64,000 bases of DNA from Asterella californica (taxonomy: Eukaryota > Streptophyta > Marchantiopsida > Marchantiales > Aytoniaceae), in assembly GCA_036924285.1 (NCBI GenBank), contig JAYKYS010000009.1, positions 4,402,001 through 4,466,000 on the forward strand, in the 5' to 3' direction. Under the pieces are notes generated by a model. It was not told the DNA's origin, did not search any database, and worked only from the letters and a program-made list of their open reading frames with translations. Shown here one piece after another: positions 1 to 11,198 of the stretch. A program made the position numbers and the translations under genes. Within the stretch, counting starts at the first letter, position 1, and every line of letters begins with the position of its first letter.

Positions 1-966
1 GAATCTATGAGCCATGATCCTCCTAATTCCACTGAAGCTGTCAACTGCGGAACTCGGCACATCCTCCAGGACTCGACATTAAGCCAAAGCTTCACTCCAC
101 GTCATCTTGAGGGTGCACCCACATCGGGAAAGTTTTTTATATATGATGGAGAGTTCTGGAGAATAATGATTTTTTCCGGAGAAATATTTATCGTTGTCAA
201 TATTGTTTAGATTATTTTCTTAAGTAGGTCAAAATGTTGTTATACACAGGATATAATAAGTAAGGGTGCTTCAATAGATGACCGGCGTGAGCGCGTTTGA
301 TGAAAGTCTTATCTTGTTTTAACAGTTACTTCTCTTGTTCATGTTGTAAGAACTATGAAGATACTATTGCACCAAGGTGCACTAACAATCCAGACCAGAA
401 CCTTCTCTAGCCCAGATCTTCCCCCTCTATCAAGATCTTAAATATACAGTTCACTAACATATACTGACATACAATTTGGAAACTTAAGCTAGGAGCGTAA
501 GACTGCGTTTACTTTTCATCTGGATTTCTATCGAAAGTAACATGGCTGTTATCATTGAAACGTCGGACGATTGAGAAGAGTGTGAGAATTTACGTTTGTG
601 TTTGTTTTTCCATGGAATTCCTTGTTCTTGTTGATGGATTGTTGCTCAGAAAATTAATCTACTTGTTTTTTTCTTTTCAAGAAATCACGATCTGAGATTG
701 AAGGCAAAGGATCGCGGACGCTGTCTTCTTGGCTCATGAATGTACTGCACTTCATCACACTAACAATCTATTTTTGTACACTAATATACACACACGAAAC
801 TCTCTATCATTTGTACACGAGCGTAATCTTAAAAGATACGGTTGATCTACAGGAGGACCAACTGCAAGTTAAGATTCCTTCTGTTCTAACTGAACACCAA
901 AACTGTAGTGGTAAGTTTCCACAAACCACTCTTCTAGATAAATTTGAAGGTCATGTTTTAAAGAAC
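1..966. other. Non-genic stretch with a dispersed repeat at its left edge
   Basis: The first 75 or so bases recur almost unchanged at 26656-26730, the same way round. The two copies diverge after a 20-odd base insertion in the left copy, then match again briefly. The rest of the stretch is AT-rich. I see no protein family in it. Short open frames at 7-210 and 736-990 have no recognisable domain and I do not call them genes. Confidence 0.5.
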
Positions 967-1357
967 TACAACGTGTCGATGAGCAGCTGAACGTCACGGC
1001 GAGTGCGTATAGTTAGAGGAGAGATAAAAGTGAAGCGTTGCTAGAGGGCAACTAGTATGATCTTGACCTCCATCAGGACGTAAGTTGCCCCAGACACTTC
1101 CGTGGGCCCATGAAAAATGACATATATACCAGAGGATGCTTGCAGACAGTGACAACTCCATTTGAAAACCTGTCTGGCTTGAATTCATTCGCGTCCTCAC
1201 CCCAAAGATCTGGATCGACGTGAATGGATATGATTGGTATCTCTATTGACAGACCTTTGGGAACAAATATGTTACTCAGCTGCATACAAACCAGTGGCTT
1301 TGTTTTTACCACTCGACTACAATCAAAAGATGGAGCAAGTTGCATAACAATCGACAC
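967..1357 (-). pseudogene. Cytochrome P450 C-terminal fragment (clan 72-like), broken
   Basis: Reading the minus strand from 1357 down, the frame encodes the end of a microsomal P450. It shows the stretch leading to the PERF-like motif (FKPDRF), then a haem-binding loop FFMGPRKCLGQ containing the axial cysteine. P450s are haem mono-oxygenases anchored in the ER. The spacing and the VPKGLSIEIPI lead-in resemble the plant CYP72 clan (CYP72, 709, 714, 734). Just after the cysteine the frame shifts (near 1070) and resumes as MEVKIILVAL, then a TAG stop, then QRFTFISPL, which is the usual helix L to C-terminus order. Everything before the K-helix/PERF region is absent: gypsy pol sequence begins at about 1368. 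Identification is firm for the family, weak for the subfamily. Confidence 0.8.
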
Positions 1358-1367
1358 TCAAAGAGCC

Positions 1368-2240
1368 AAGAAGAATTGGACACCAATTCACAGAAGCAAC
1401 ACTGAAGAACTGAAGATTGGAGGTGATGGATTTCTTACTGAGCAAGAGAAGAAGAGCTTCAAGGAGATGCTATCTAGGCCTGGTAGGGCGTCTGCGTTTG
1501 AGTCACATGAAGTAAGATGTGTGGATCCAAGTGTAGTTGCACCTATGATAATCTTTACTATACCGCATATGTCTTGAAATCTACGTCGTATCTCTGTACA
1601 TAGAGCTCATCTACCAAAGCTGATAGACTTGCTCAATGAGAGGATTAGGATGGGTATCTTGGAACCATCTATAGCTCCGTATTCTAGTAGATGGTTTACT
1701 ATTCCGAAGAAGAGTGGAGCCTTGAGATTCATTCAAGATATGTAACCAGTTAACAAGATGACTATCAAGAATATGAGTATAGGACCTATTGTAGACGAGT
1801 TTGCATAGGCTTTTGCTGGTCGTGCTATCTATTCAATGAGAGATTTATATTCAAAGTATGATCAGTTTCAGTTATTCTATGAGAGTAGAGACTTGACTAC
1901 AATGAGGACACTTTTAGGGTTACTAAGGATGTGTACCTTGTCAGAAGGTGCTACCAATTCTGTAGCACATATGATTGTAGTCTTAATAATCAGCATACCA
2001 CTATCAAAAAGTTTTCCAAGAGATGGTTTGGACCTTATGTGATGTTAGAAGTTCATGATAATGTCACATACTCCTTGAGAGAATTAGATGATGCAGCGCT
2101 CAAGATACCAGTTGCATGGAAGAGGATCAAGCTCTTTAGAAGGAGAGGGGGGGACCAAAACATTGCAGAGTTTATTGAGGATGAAGTGGAAGACTCAATG
2201 GAGATTGAAGACGAGTTTGAAGCTGAAGCTGAAGGGTCTT
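1368..2240 (+). pseudogene. Ty3/gypsy pol remnant, internally deleted
   Basis: This aligns by eye with the reverse transcriptase at 61850-62420: shared runs include AFAGRA, YDQFQL and ATNSVAHM. Several in-frame stops lie in conserved places, for instance after PHMS (1577), after IQDM (1742) and after EFA (1807). Near 1975, directly after the SVAHM block, the sequence jumps to an integrase C-terminal segment (FGPYVMLEV, then AWKRIKLFRRR) which ends at a stop at 2240. So the polymerase active site, RNase H and integrase core are all missing. It is a dead relic of the same family as the element at 58945-64000. A purine-rich run at 2267-2289 just before TGTCGCG may be its polypurine tract, with a 3' LTR starting near 2291; no second LTR is visible to confirm that. 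Confidence 0.85.
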
Positions 2241-2290
2241 GATCTAGATCTGGCACATACCGGAGGATTTGGAGGTTTAGAGGGGGTGGA

Positions 2291-3009
2291 TGTCGCGTTA
2301 CTTGATGACTACATGCTACACTTCTACTCCGACACTTGAGTTTAGTAGTTCTAGAAGTTAGCTCAATATTACTTCTAGTCCTTTGTGCATATGTCTGACA
2401 CCTTTGCATATGATATTAGCACTATTATCTTATATATTTTAAGTCTTAATAGGTTGATAGTATGTTATTTATCTTGTTCAAGCATTCATACGCTTGTGCA
2501 AGTGATTTCATACTTATCATCTACGTTGTTCAAAGTACATAACTTTAGGTTTACCAACGGTCCTAGAGTTTAAGCTCATGGGTTGTACTTACATGTCGTC
2601 CATGCATGCTTTCTAACTTGTTTAAGTTATCTTTCAGGGTTATATATCATTTTACATGTCTTCGCAAGAAGTTTAAAGTTTACGTTGACACTTTAGAGGC
2701 TTGACCTAATAACTTATGTGTGAAATTAGTTACCACGTGGATTGGAGCACAAAAGGACAGAGAAGTGAAGCTATGAACTCCCTTTGGTCCATTTTTGTCC
2801 TTTGTGAAACTTTAAACTTAGAAGCAAGGCTACGACTGTCAAAAAGTTTCATGTCATTTGAGTGAGTGAGTAATGCAGGACGATTGCTGAAGCAGAGTGG
2901 GTCTGAAAAGCTCTCAATCTAGAGCAGCAACTTCAGAGCTCAAGATCTGAAGAACTGTGTACAACCAGCAGACCAAACTCCTCTTGTGTTGTTGGTTGCT
3001 CTTATGACC
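2291..3009. other. Non-coding stretch, possible decayed LTR plus an inverted repeat
   Basis: No coding potential is seen. It follows the polypurine-like run of the gypsy relic, so its first part may be an old LTR. Inside it, 13-bp arms at 2669-2681 and 2807-2819 are perfect inverted repeats, with further complementary bases inside, so about 150 bp could fold back. Confidence 0.35.
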
Positions 3010-3225
3010 CACCCATGCTATGTATCGATAGATCACTTTTTCTTCTTGTACAACTCCTTCGACATGATATTGATTTGTGATCCATGATCAATTAGAGCAA
3101 CCACCGGCTCATCCAAATCTCCAGTCCTCACTAGTGTCTCTGTCGTAGCTCGAGCCAAATGACTGTGAAACAGAGAAATAAACTTGAGCGGTCTATAATC
3201 TGCACCAATCATTCTAAAACGAGCC
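3010..3225 (-). pseudogene. Ty3/gypsy aspartic protease fragment
   Basis: On the minus strand this reads LARATTETLV, then VALIDHGSQINIMSKELYKK, and matches the protease of the element at 60805-61000 (ARGTTETLV, VALIDHGSEINIVSKDVYK). The active site reads D-H-G-S instead of the usual D-S/T-G. A stop interrupts it near 3028. It lies directly beside, and in the same orientation as, the inverted repeat segment that fills 3165-4030. Confidence 0.8.
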
Positions 3226-4890
3226 CTTGAATATCAACCCAGACCCAAAACTATCGAAGCGTAGCTCAAAGTAAGAGAAACATCTCTTTGCTAATAAAAT
3301 GAGCTGCACCGATGTCACACGATTCAAACCCAAATCCAAAAAATGCATGTACAAGCCCTTAGCTAAAGCTAGCTACCACAAGCTGTACATAAACAACTAG
3401 ATCTCTAACGAACTCCAAAGGACAAAAATCATAGAGAAGGAATTGAAAAAGACCTATATGAGAACTTCCTTCTTTCACCAAACGGTCTTCAGATGTCGAT
3501 AAGGTCTTCCTTCTTGACTCTGTTGACCTCAAGAACTCCCAAATCCGCTCTTGACAGTTGAGATATCATCGATTTTCAGTCGTAGGTGAGTGAACCTTCA
3601 AAAACTCCTTCCTGCGGCTTAGAATCATGTACACTGTCTAAAACAAATCACCTAATCTGAAATCCGTCTTCTCTGGTAGTTAGATCTAGCTATCCTAAAC
3701 CAACGAGACTCCAAACAAGCCGTTTGGAGTTCCTCTTGTAGAACCACACAAGAAATTTGATCGCAGGAAGCAAAAAAATGACGTAAATCGACTCCATGCA
3801 GCTCAAACTCGCTCACCACACCCAAGTCAACGATCCAATCCACACACCGTCTTCTCCTATGCTTAGGTGAAGACTCTCCGATCGCGTAAGCATCAAGAAC
3901 AAAAAGCTTGGCTCATCGATCGCGAAGAACAACCTAATCTCAAGTCGTAGACGACAAAAAATTGACATAAGGCTTCGCTGCGAGCTAGCTTCACCCAGAA
4001 CTCTCAAATCGTCCGATGAAACTTCATCACTGCCAATGTGTTTAACCTCGTTCCAAGAATCATCACATTCTTCTCGTCATGTTTTAAAAAACGTTGTGCT
4101 TCTGATCTCAACCTTCTATGCGTTGTCGTGTCGTGGACCGACTCCTACTTAAAAAAGAAATTTCGATCGTTATTGCTCCAAAGACGTTCATAAGACTAAA
4201 AATGAGTTTTTTACACAATTTCAGATTTTGACTTTCATTACATCAACTGGTAGAGCTCATTGTCAGCTTCTCATGGGTACTTCATCTACTTCATATGGAC
4301 GCATAGCGGTGAAGTTACAAGATTCGAAAGCTAAGCTTTAGCTTACGGGCTTTTTACACAACTTCAGATCTTCATTTTCATTACAACAACTAGTAGAGGT
4401 AGTTGTCAGCTTTCCATAGGCACTTCGTATACTTCATTTGGATGCCTAGTGGTAAAGTTACGAGATTAGCAAGATGAGAAAATCAAGCTAGACCTTAGCT
4501 TACTATTACTGACTGGGTATTGCGGTTCCTGACGCTATACTAAGGACACAAAGGGTCTGCTTGTTCATTATTTGTGAAAACTTTCACGTACAACGACTGA
4601 AGTAAGGGGGCCTTAAACGACTAGCTTGTTTTTACGACCTGCCGGTGGATTTGGAGAATTGAGAGATCAAATGCATGCGCGCAAGGTGTCATTGGGTTCA
4701 GATATGTCAAGACTACGTTTGGTTAAAACAATTTGTGAAGAGGCAAATCGGAGAATGTGTTCTAGGAAAATTTGAGACGCAGGGAAAAGTTTTGGAGTGC
4801 TTCAATGACCTATGAAGGATGGTTGGATCTTTCAGACCGTTCCGGAGTCCAAACTTGTTGTCCTTGGATCATCAGAACGCCGAGTTCTTC
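3165..4890. repeat. Rearranged copy of the 1.9-kb repeat found at 48420-50300
   Basis: Two halves are homologous to the collinear copy at 48420-50300 but are arranged differently. 4095-4890 matches 48420-49410 on the same strand. 3165-4030 matches 49420-50270 on the opposite strand. The right half has therefore been inverted and lies to the left of the left half. The left half contains two tandem units of about 145 bp starting at 4205 and 4350, where the other copy has three. I see no convincing protein in either copy; the short minus-strand open frames at 3652-4007 are probably chance. Confidence 0.75.
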
Positions 4891-5170
4891 AGGAAATTGA
4901 AGACGCTGGAACTATTTTCAACTCGAGATAAAATCGACAAAGAAGTAGCGACAAGAATGCAATAGCTCAAAATTCCAATCGCATTCCAATTCCTTGAGTA
5001 TTCCTCTCTCGAAAGGTGTCCCCATCGATCGCAAACAGAAGAACAAGTGTTTGAAGAATAGAAGGACAGATTTGGTCCAACCAGGACACCGTAAGAATTC
5101 ACGAAATCCATCTTTAGTGTTGTTATATTCGCAATAAGACAAGACGTCTTGGGTGCATATGTAAACATTG
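4891..5170 (-). pseudogene. Possible Ty1/copia RNase H remnant
   Basis: Two overlapping minus-strand frames run here. They contain fragments (YCEYNN, then a GPNLSFYSS-like segment, then LSREEY) whose order weakly recalls the copia RNase H region, where a D-rich strand is followed by a glycine-rich turn and an S-x-E-A-E-Y motif. The match is poor and no intact motif is present. It may be chance. Confidence 0.2.
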
Positions 5171-6399
5171 AGAGCTTAGAATGGCTCCGTATCTAAGACA
5201 GCAGCGACCCATGGTGCACCACTAACAAATAATTGAGCTGGTCTAGAGCTATGCGCTTCTGTAGACCTTCAATTCTCTAGAGTTAGGCTGAAATCAGCAG
5301 TGATAAAGATGATGAGACATACTGTTTCTAGATAAGAAGAATTCCGTACCAACGCTAGAGCATAGTCTGCAAGCTGTAGGAGAAATTCACATAAGTAGAG
5401 GTAGGATAGGTCATCAAGATTCAACCTTAAGATTATTCTCCAAGAGGTGAGTACTTGACGCTAGATGAAGAATTCTAATTTTTCTCCAGCTCGAAGGTTC
5501 AAGCTCTTGGCAGAGGGTCTTTGTTTATGAAGCATTCTTCAGAAGAACCTTTACGACAAACTACATTTTGCAAGTTCAAGGATGGGTTCTATCGTGTGTA
5601 CATGCTAAAGAGATGGAGCATCATAGTTTCTCCAGGGAGTTTTTGAAACATTGAAGAAGCCTCACGATCAAAGCAGCGACAGAGGAATCTCTGAGATATG
5701 GAAGCACATGTGAGAAACCACGAGTGCATGTAATACTACACGGAAGGAGCTTACACAGTCAACCGGGGAGACTCACAAACTGTTAGATGGCTATAATTTC
5801 TTTACGGCCTATTCCATCTCAAAAAGGCTGTGAAAGTGGAGGTTCATCGGACCAGATCCGGTGTTTGTAATACAACTGAGTCCTCTACTCGACTCTAGGA
5901 ACGCATGAGAGGGAGGGAAGCCGGTAACCCGATCACCAAGGAACTCGTAGATCAACTGACCAAGCTGGTTGCATCCTCATGCTACTACTGTACTGTACTC
6001 CTAGATCTGGCTAGGAGTGCATAGATTTACTTGCTCCACACCTAGTAGCATTGATGAACTTGATCTCTTAGAGAATACATACTTGATCAACTCTTGACCA
6101 GTAACATCTGATCATGATGACCTAATCATATCTTCAGATCTGACCAGATCATATCTTCATGCTCCATAATGTCATGGAGCATGAAGATATGCAGTTATTG
6201 GACGGAGCAACGGCATCAAAAAGGAGATCTGCAACTTAGACTAAGGTAGTAGCTTCAGAACGGTTCTTAGAACTGAAGAGTTGTTGCTGATGGGCAGATC
6301 AAAGCACTTGGTTTTAGGTTACGTATGTTTTGTCGTCTGAGAGTTCCTTATTAGGATTCAGCAGAGCACCTTGAGGATTTACGACATACAAGAGCACAT
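5171..6399. repeat. Non-genic stretch holding a dispersed repeat (5870-6080) and a hairpin
   Basis: The segment 5870-6080 is the reverse complement of 25390-25610, with shared coding-like pieces (GKPVT, ATTVLYS, IWLG, FTCSTPSSIDEL). The copy at 25395-25649 keeps an 84-codon open frame; this copy has several stops. I do not recognise the family. A 17-bp perfect inverted repeat with a 6-base loop occupies 6151-6190. Confidence 0.55.
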
Positions 6400-6823
6400 G
6401 ATCGAGAGCAGATGACATAGTTGGGAGCAGACTTGGTAGTCACTCAGAAGACGTAGGAGACCTTGAGGCAGAGAGAGAGCCTTCGCAGGCAAGTAGATGA
6501 GTTGGAGGTTCAGCTCCTAGCTCAAGAGAACAGTCTCCTAAAGGTCGAGCAATTAGAGCGGCTTATGCCAAGAGGGTGAAGTGCTTTGACGCATGGGTGA
6601 GCACTCTAGGAGAGCATACTCAGTTACAAATCCATGATGTCTTGCAGTGAGAGACTGACCGCGTAGATATCTTGCTAGATGGCATCGTCACTATGTTCAG
6701 GTTGGGAGATGAGGTTCGAGAGAGAGCTCGTCAAGGTTTATATGTTCTCTTGGACATCCCTAGGGAGGAGTGGATCCAGAAGGTCTCACTGGAGGACTGA
6801 CACCACCACGAGTATAGCAAGAG
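6400..6823 (+). pseudogene. Unidentified decayed coding sequence with coiled-coil character
   Basis: One frame reads as protein across several stops: a charged, leucine-rich stretch (RQVDELEVQLLAQENSLL), later RQGLYVLLDIPREEW, ending at a TGA near 6823. Stops interrupt it near 6649. The heptad-like leucines suggest a coiled coil. Its setting among retroelement debris suggests an element-borne gag or accessory reading frame, but I cannot name the family. Confidence 0.4.
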
Positions 6824-9090
6824 GACATGGACGTTGGGTTGTCTGGGACACCATCTGCAGCTCTCTCAGAGATAGAGCCATTGAGTCAGCTGATAGTGGA
6901 GTGTACTACCTCCACTACCGCAATAAGAGTAGTTCAAGGAAGTCATGAGTCCACTACAAAGTTAGCAAGTTAGATAGTTAGACTTTATTTCTAGATTCTC
7001 AGTTAAGGATCACGCGCTATAGATAATCTATTTACAACTTAGTAGTTAGTTGAGAGTTAAAAGTCAATTAGTGACTTTGGCACCTTGTTAGTTTCAGGTA
7101 GTACATTGATCCGTCTGTTACGTCTGCTTGATCATCTCAACCGTAGCATCTCTTGGGTTCTCGGGTCTTCATGGGGTTTAAAAGATCATCTCTTGGTCTT
7201 TTCCTTGTGTGCTGTTGTGTGGTGTGTGTTGTTTTGGAGTTTTAAAGTTAGTTGAGAAGGATTGTTGAAAAGAGCTCTTTTCCCCTAAGTTCTCTCTGTA
7301 GCTTTCCATGTCCACCTAGGTAGTTTAGCAAAAGAGACATCTTGACGTAAAACCATCTATTCAATTATGTTTATTGTGTTCTTGAATACAACTTGTACTT
7401 GTGCTTGTCTATATTGCCCTCATGAGCATCAACAAGTCAGGGGTTCGAGTGATGAGAGTTTAACCCATGTGTTATGTGTTTACTGGGTGGTAACAAGGGT
7501 GGGACGCTGTGTGGCTGGAGACCTCTTGATCATAAGAGAGATAGCTTGTGGTCAAAGAGAGCGGGGCAGCATGAGAAGGAAGGTGTGAGAAAACTAGCAG
7601 CACAGTTAGTCCGTCGATCGAATTATCACGAACGGGACAGTACAAAGAGATGTCATCAATTACCTATATCAGCGCAGCAGCAGAAGCTCCAAGTCGTCGT
7701 GCTTGAGCTGCTCCACGACATAAATGAACTATCAATCCGTAAAGATGGACTTTTATGCATCGATTCGTTAGACAAATTGACCGTTGTAATATGCAATCGT
7801 GAGTTCAGAGAGATTAGCAAGTGTAGTGTGAAGATAAAAAAGAGTTGAGTAATAAAGCTATCTAACATTCAGAACATATGAAAGCTCTACCGTAAGAGAT
7901 TGACAACCTACAATAAGTCATCATATTTTTTATTACCAAAGGAGAAACCCCTCGTTGTCTGAAGTGCATCTGATGGTCTTTGCTGTTTTTAGATCAAGTT
8001 GTGATTCACAGGTGAGAAAACACACTGTTACGTCTTGTAGTCTAGTCCAGACGAAGTGTCGTACGTAAAGTTTTTGACGAATGTAGTTTGTAGTCATTAA
8101 GTAAGTAGTGAGACCTTCAGTGGATGAGATTAGGACCTTAAGACCTTGTGATATGAGGTTGGTCAGAATTCAGAGACGTTTGGTAGTACAAGAGTCCAAG
8201 TAGTCACTTTCGGGTTTGTTGGCTATTTGACATGAAGAACTTCTTAGATAAACAGTAGTACACAAAGAGAGCGATTATGCTTAAATATTAAAGAAAATTA
8301 TATCTAATGGGTGAAAGGATGAGGATATAATCATGTAAATATAGTTGATGGATGTTTATTCCATAATCAAATCATTTGAGACACCTGAAGTTCAAGTCGA
8401 AAAGTACAAAAATTAGTAGTTGGAACCGGACCAGATGATTCAAAAGGACAAGTAGAACGAGCTCCATTTTGAGATTTTGTTCACATCAGATTTTTTGTTT
8501 ATTTATTCGTTCAGTATATAAACTTAATGGGTAATAGTACTAGAAACATTCAATACAAGAGAACATCGTGAAGAGAATTCATTTCACTCAATTCATCACT
8601 CATTAGATTCTTTCACTGGTAATTACTTAAACAGATTCTTCATCTTCACCAACTATAAATTTATGTATTTAAAGAGTGACATACATTGAAACTCCGGTAA
8701 AAGAGGAACTCACACACAACACAAGCAGTAGGCAATGACTGTACTTCTAACTTCTTCAAGGAAAGTAAAAGTCTAAGAGAGAAATCGCACCTAGTTTTTT
8801 CGTTACAGTTTTTCTAGAAAAACTGTACTGTTCCGAGCCTCCCAGACGGGTAGATAATTTGTAGTTTTTTGAAACTGAAACACAAATGAGACCGCATCAC
8901 GTCTAGATTGAATTAGCTATTTTTGACCAATGATGATGGGTAATAAATGTTAGTCGTGCGAATCGTCCACAACGTTACACGTCTACTTTACTTTTTGTCC
9001 GGTGGCATGAAGAGAAAATGTACCAGAAGCGTGACTCTAAACTTTCAGGGTTAGCTTTGGCCGGAAGGTTATCAGACCCCAAACGAGAGT
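6824..9090. other. Long non-genic stretch
   Basis: No supported gene. 6950-7430 is AT-rich with LTR-like composition. An open frame at 7474-7848 (+) has a protein-like stretch (LQVVVLELLHDINELSIR) but no family I recognise. A TATA-like box (AGTATATAAACTT) lies near 8512. Without a matching second copy I do not call an LTR. Confidence 0.4.
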
Positions 9091-9096
9091 CTCACT

Positions 9097-9516
9097 TCAT
9101 GGAGCTTGGGGGTACTTTAGACTCCTCTTGCCCACAGTACTCAAAGTTAATTTGAACATAACCAGAAGAAAAGTGCTTGGTTGAGTTACGAAATCTGGCT
9201 CTAGCAAAATAGCATCGTCTAGAGAACTACCCATGATCTCATGCAGATTAGGAGGAGGAGCATAAACTCTATTGGTGGCATTTTGACTTGCTTGAACATT
9301 GCTGTGAAGTGGTCTTCTTTGGCTATCCAAAGTGAGTATTGTCTGATCGTGCTCTTCAAAATCGTCGTCATGGACCTCTTCAACTTTGGCTGCAGCAAAT
9401 ATTTCAAGCACAGCTCTTTTCAGTGCTATGAGACTCTTTTTCACGATACTATGTGCTTGTTTTGACAACCAAACGACTGCAAAAATGACAGCTATGAAGC
9501 TCCACACCCCACACAT
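9097..9516 (-). CDS. Hypothetical small membrane-anchored protein (139 aa)
   Basis: The frame is open from an ATG at 9516 to a stop at 9097; an upstream GTG at 9531 is less likely as a start. The N-terminus (MCGVWSFIAVIFAVVWL) is a hydrophobic segment of about 17 residues, followed by a basic flank (SIVKKSLIALKR) that would face the cytosol. After that comes an acidic patch (EEVHDDDFEEHD) and then a low-complexity tail. No family is recognised. It could be one exon of a larger gene or a chance frame. The region around it has no detectable transposon sequence. Confidence 0.3.
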   Translation of the reverse strand: MCGVWSFIAVIFAVVWLSKQAHSIVKKSLIALKRAVLEIFAAAKVEEVHDDDFEEHDQTILTLDSQRRPLHSNVQASQNATNRVYAPPPNLHEIMGSSLDDAILLEPDFVTQPSTFLLVMFKLTLSTVGKRSLKYPQAP

Positions 9517-9531
9517 TGACTGGAATAGCAC

Positions 9532-10814
9532 AGCCCTTTGTGGACGAGAATGAATCGCAGTGCAGGAAAACTATTGCAGCTTAAGAAATATATCAGAGAT
9601 TTCTCAGGCTCCTGAACTCAAACTCGTAAACGCACTATCGCGCGCTTAAATCTCTTTCGCGGGATATGGACCTCAACTCCATGACGGGATGAACTATCCC
9701 ACTCGTGTGAAGCTGAAACTCGATGGCAGGACAAACTATCTCACTCGTGTAAAGCCAAAAATCCCGTGCCTCTAAACTCAACAGTAACCTCTGCAAGCCT
9801 GTCTCCTGAAAAGCTGGATATTGTACGGCTCGGCTCGCTATCCTGGACAAAACGGAAACTGTGACTAGTGTGGACAACATGCTTATTACCGAACCTAATC
9901 TCACACATGCGAAGTCTAAAAACTGTCCCGAAAACCGTGGTGCAGTTTAGCTCTAAGAGTGTGTCAAAGCAAGAATTTCCTGTCAATATTCTTCACCCGC
10001 GGAGAAGTGTTATGACCACGGTCAAGAGTAAGCGAGCGTCTGTAGAAAAGGATAGTGAGTCTTTTTTATCATTGTTTTTGAATTCGGCCAAACAGTGTAA
10101 GATTCAGAAGACTTATTTTAATTTTCAAAAGTTTATTTATTAAAAATTCGAATTCTCGTATCAATCACATATATAATGATAGACAATTCACGACTCTACA
10201 CAAAAATACCATCCAATAATATACGGATGTTTCGCTTCTGGACGTTAGATAATCTTCTCTCTTATCTTTGATACTAATTTACAAGGACGGAAAGAGTTTA
10301 GCCATGCCCAATTCCGTCACGTAAGAGAAGATATGACCCACTGAAGTGCATTCTACATGTTCGGAAAGTTAACGATTCAGATTACCATCGTTTTGCAAGT
10401 TTCTTACGCGTCGATGTGACTTGACGATGTTTGTTGGGTAGACCGTACGGCGAGGGTTGTCACGACTGACCAGGAGATATGGAGATAAGAAGAAGTAGAT
10501 CACCTGCAAGTCTCACGAGGACAAAAACTCATAGTTATCAAAATCGCAGCCACAAGCGACAAGTCCTTCAGTTTATCCGACGCATCTTTCAGTTCACACA
10601 ACATCCTCCAATTATTAACTTAGTTTCTTGCAGCCCAGCCGATCAGCGACTGTTGTTTCTCCTCGACTGTCGATGATTCATGATTTACGTAAGCTTCAAG
10701 TTTGTATCAATTGTGAGGAAAGCAGCTTCTTCTAGTGACAAATCAGCCCCTATAAGAGTGTAGGGGCAAGCAAGAATCCGAAAACATTGACTTGTCCTTC
10801 TCTCTGGTGATCAG
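9532..10814. other. Non-genic host sequence, left flank of the copia insertion
   Basis: Small tandem duplication of about 41 bp at 9680-9769 (shared core AACTATC-CACTCGTG). The last 50 bases (about 10765-10814) recur at 24890-24945 beyond the copia element, showing that a host tandem duplication existed before the insertion. No gene is supported; an open frame at 10479-10676 is basic and featureless. Confidence 0.5.
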
Positions 10815-11019
10815 TGTTAGAACTGACTGTACAGTATGAACGTAAAGTACAACAACTAGTTTAGACTATTTGGGCTCATGCCCTTTCGCAGGCTTTGCCT
10901 GCCTTTGTACCAAAGTATAAGTACCTGGCCTTTGGACCTCCTACCTCATTATTCATATCAGTAAACAAGCTTACTCATACTTGGTCTCTCACATCGATTC
11001 TCTCTCTCCTTTTCCTATA
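10815..11019 (+). repeat. Copia 5' LTR
   Basis: 205 bp, TGTTAG to CCTATA, matching 24494-24698 at all but six sites. It contains a small palindrome (GCAGGCTTTGCCTGC, near 10888). The end is fixed by the adjoining primer site and by the target duplication at the 3' copy. The TG...TA ends, instead of TG...CA, are shared with the copia LTR at 55395. Confidence 0.95.
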
Positions 11020-11031
11020 TGGTATCAGAGC
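11020..11031 (+). promoter_or_regulatory. Copia primer binding site (initiator Met tRNA)
   Basis: TGGTATCAGAGC, complementary to the 3' end of plant initiator methionine tRNA, directly follows the 5' LTR. It would prime minus-strand cDNA synthesis. The same site occurs at 55562. Confidence 0.95.
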
Positions 11032-11198
11032 TACGGGTTGTTATTTTCCCAGCATAATAACGTAGGCTTCAGGTAGACCCTAGGCACAGGTGAAGGAGCA
11101 ATCAGAGGACGCCTTGATCGCTAAAGCGTGAAGGACGCTTCTCGCTTAGACGATCGCAGCGCTCAATAGAACCTCAGTAGTTCAGCGATAAATCTGCG

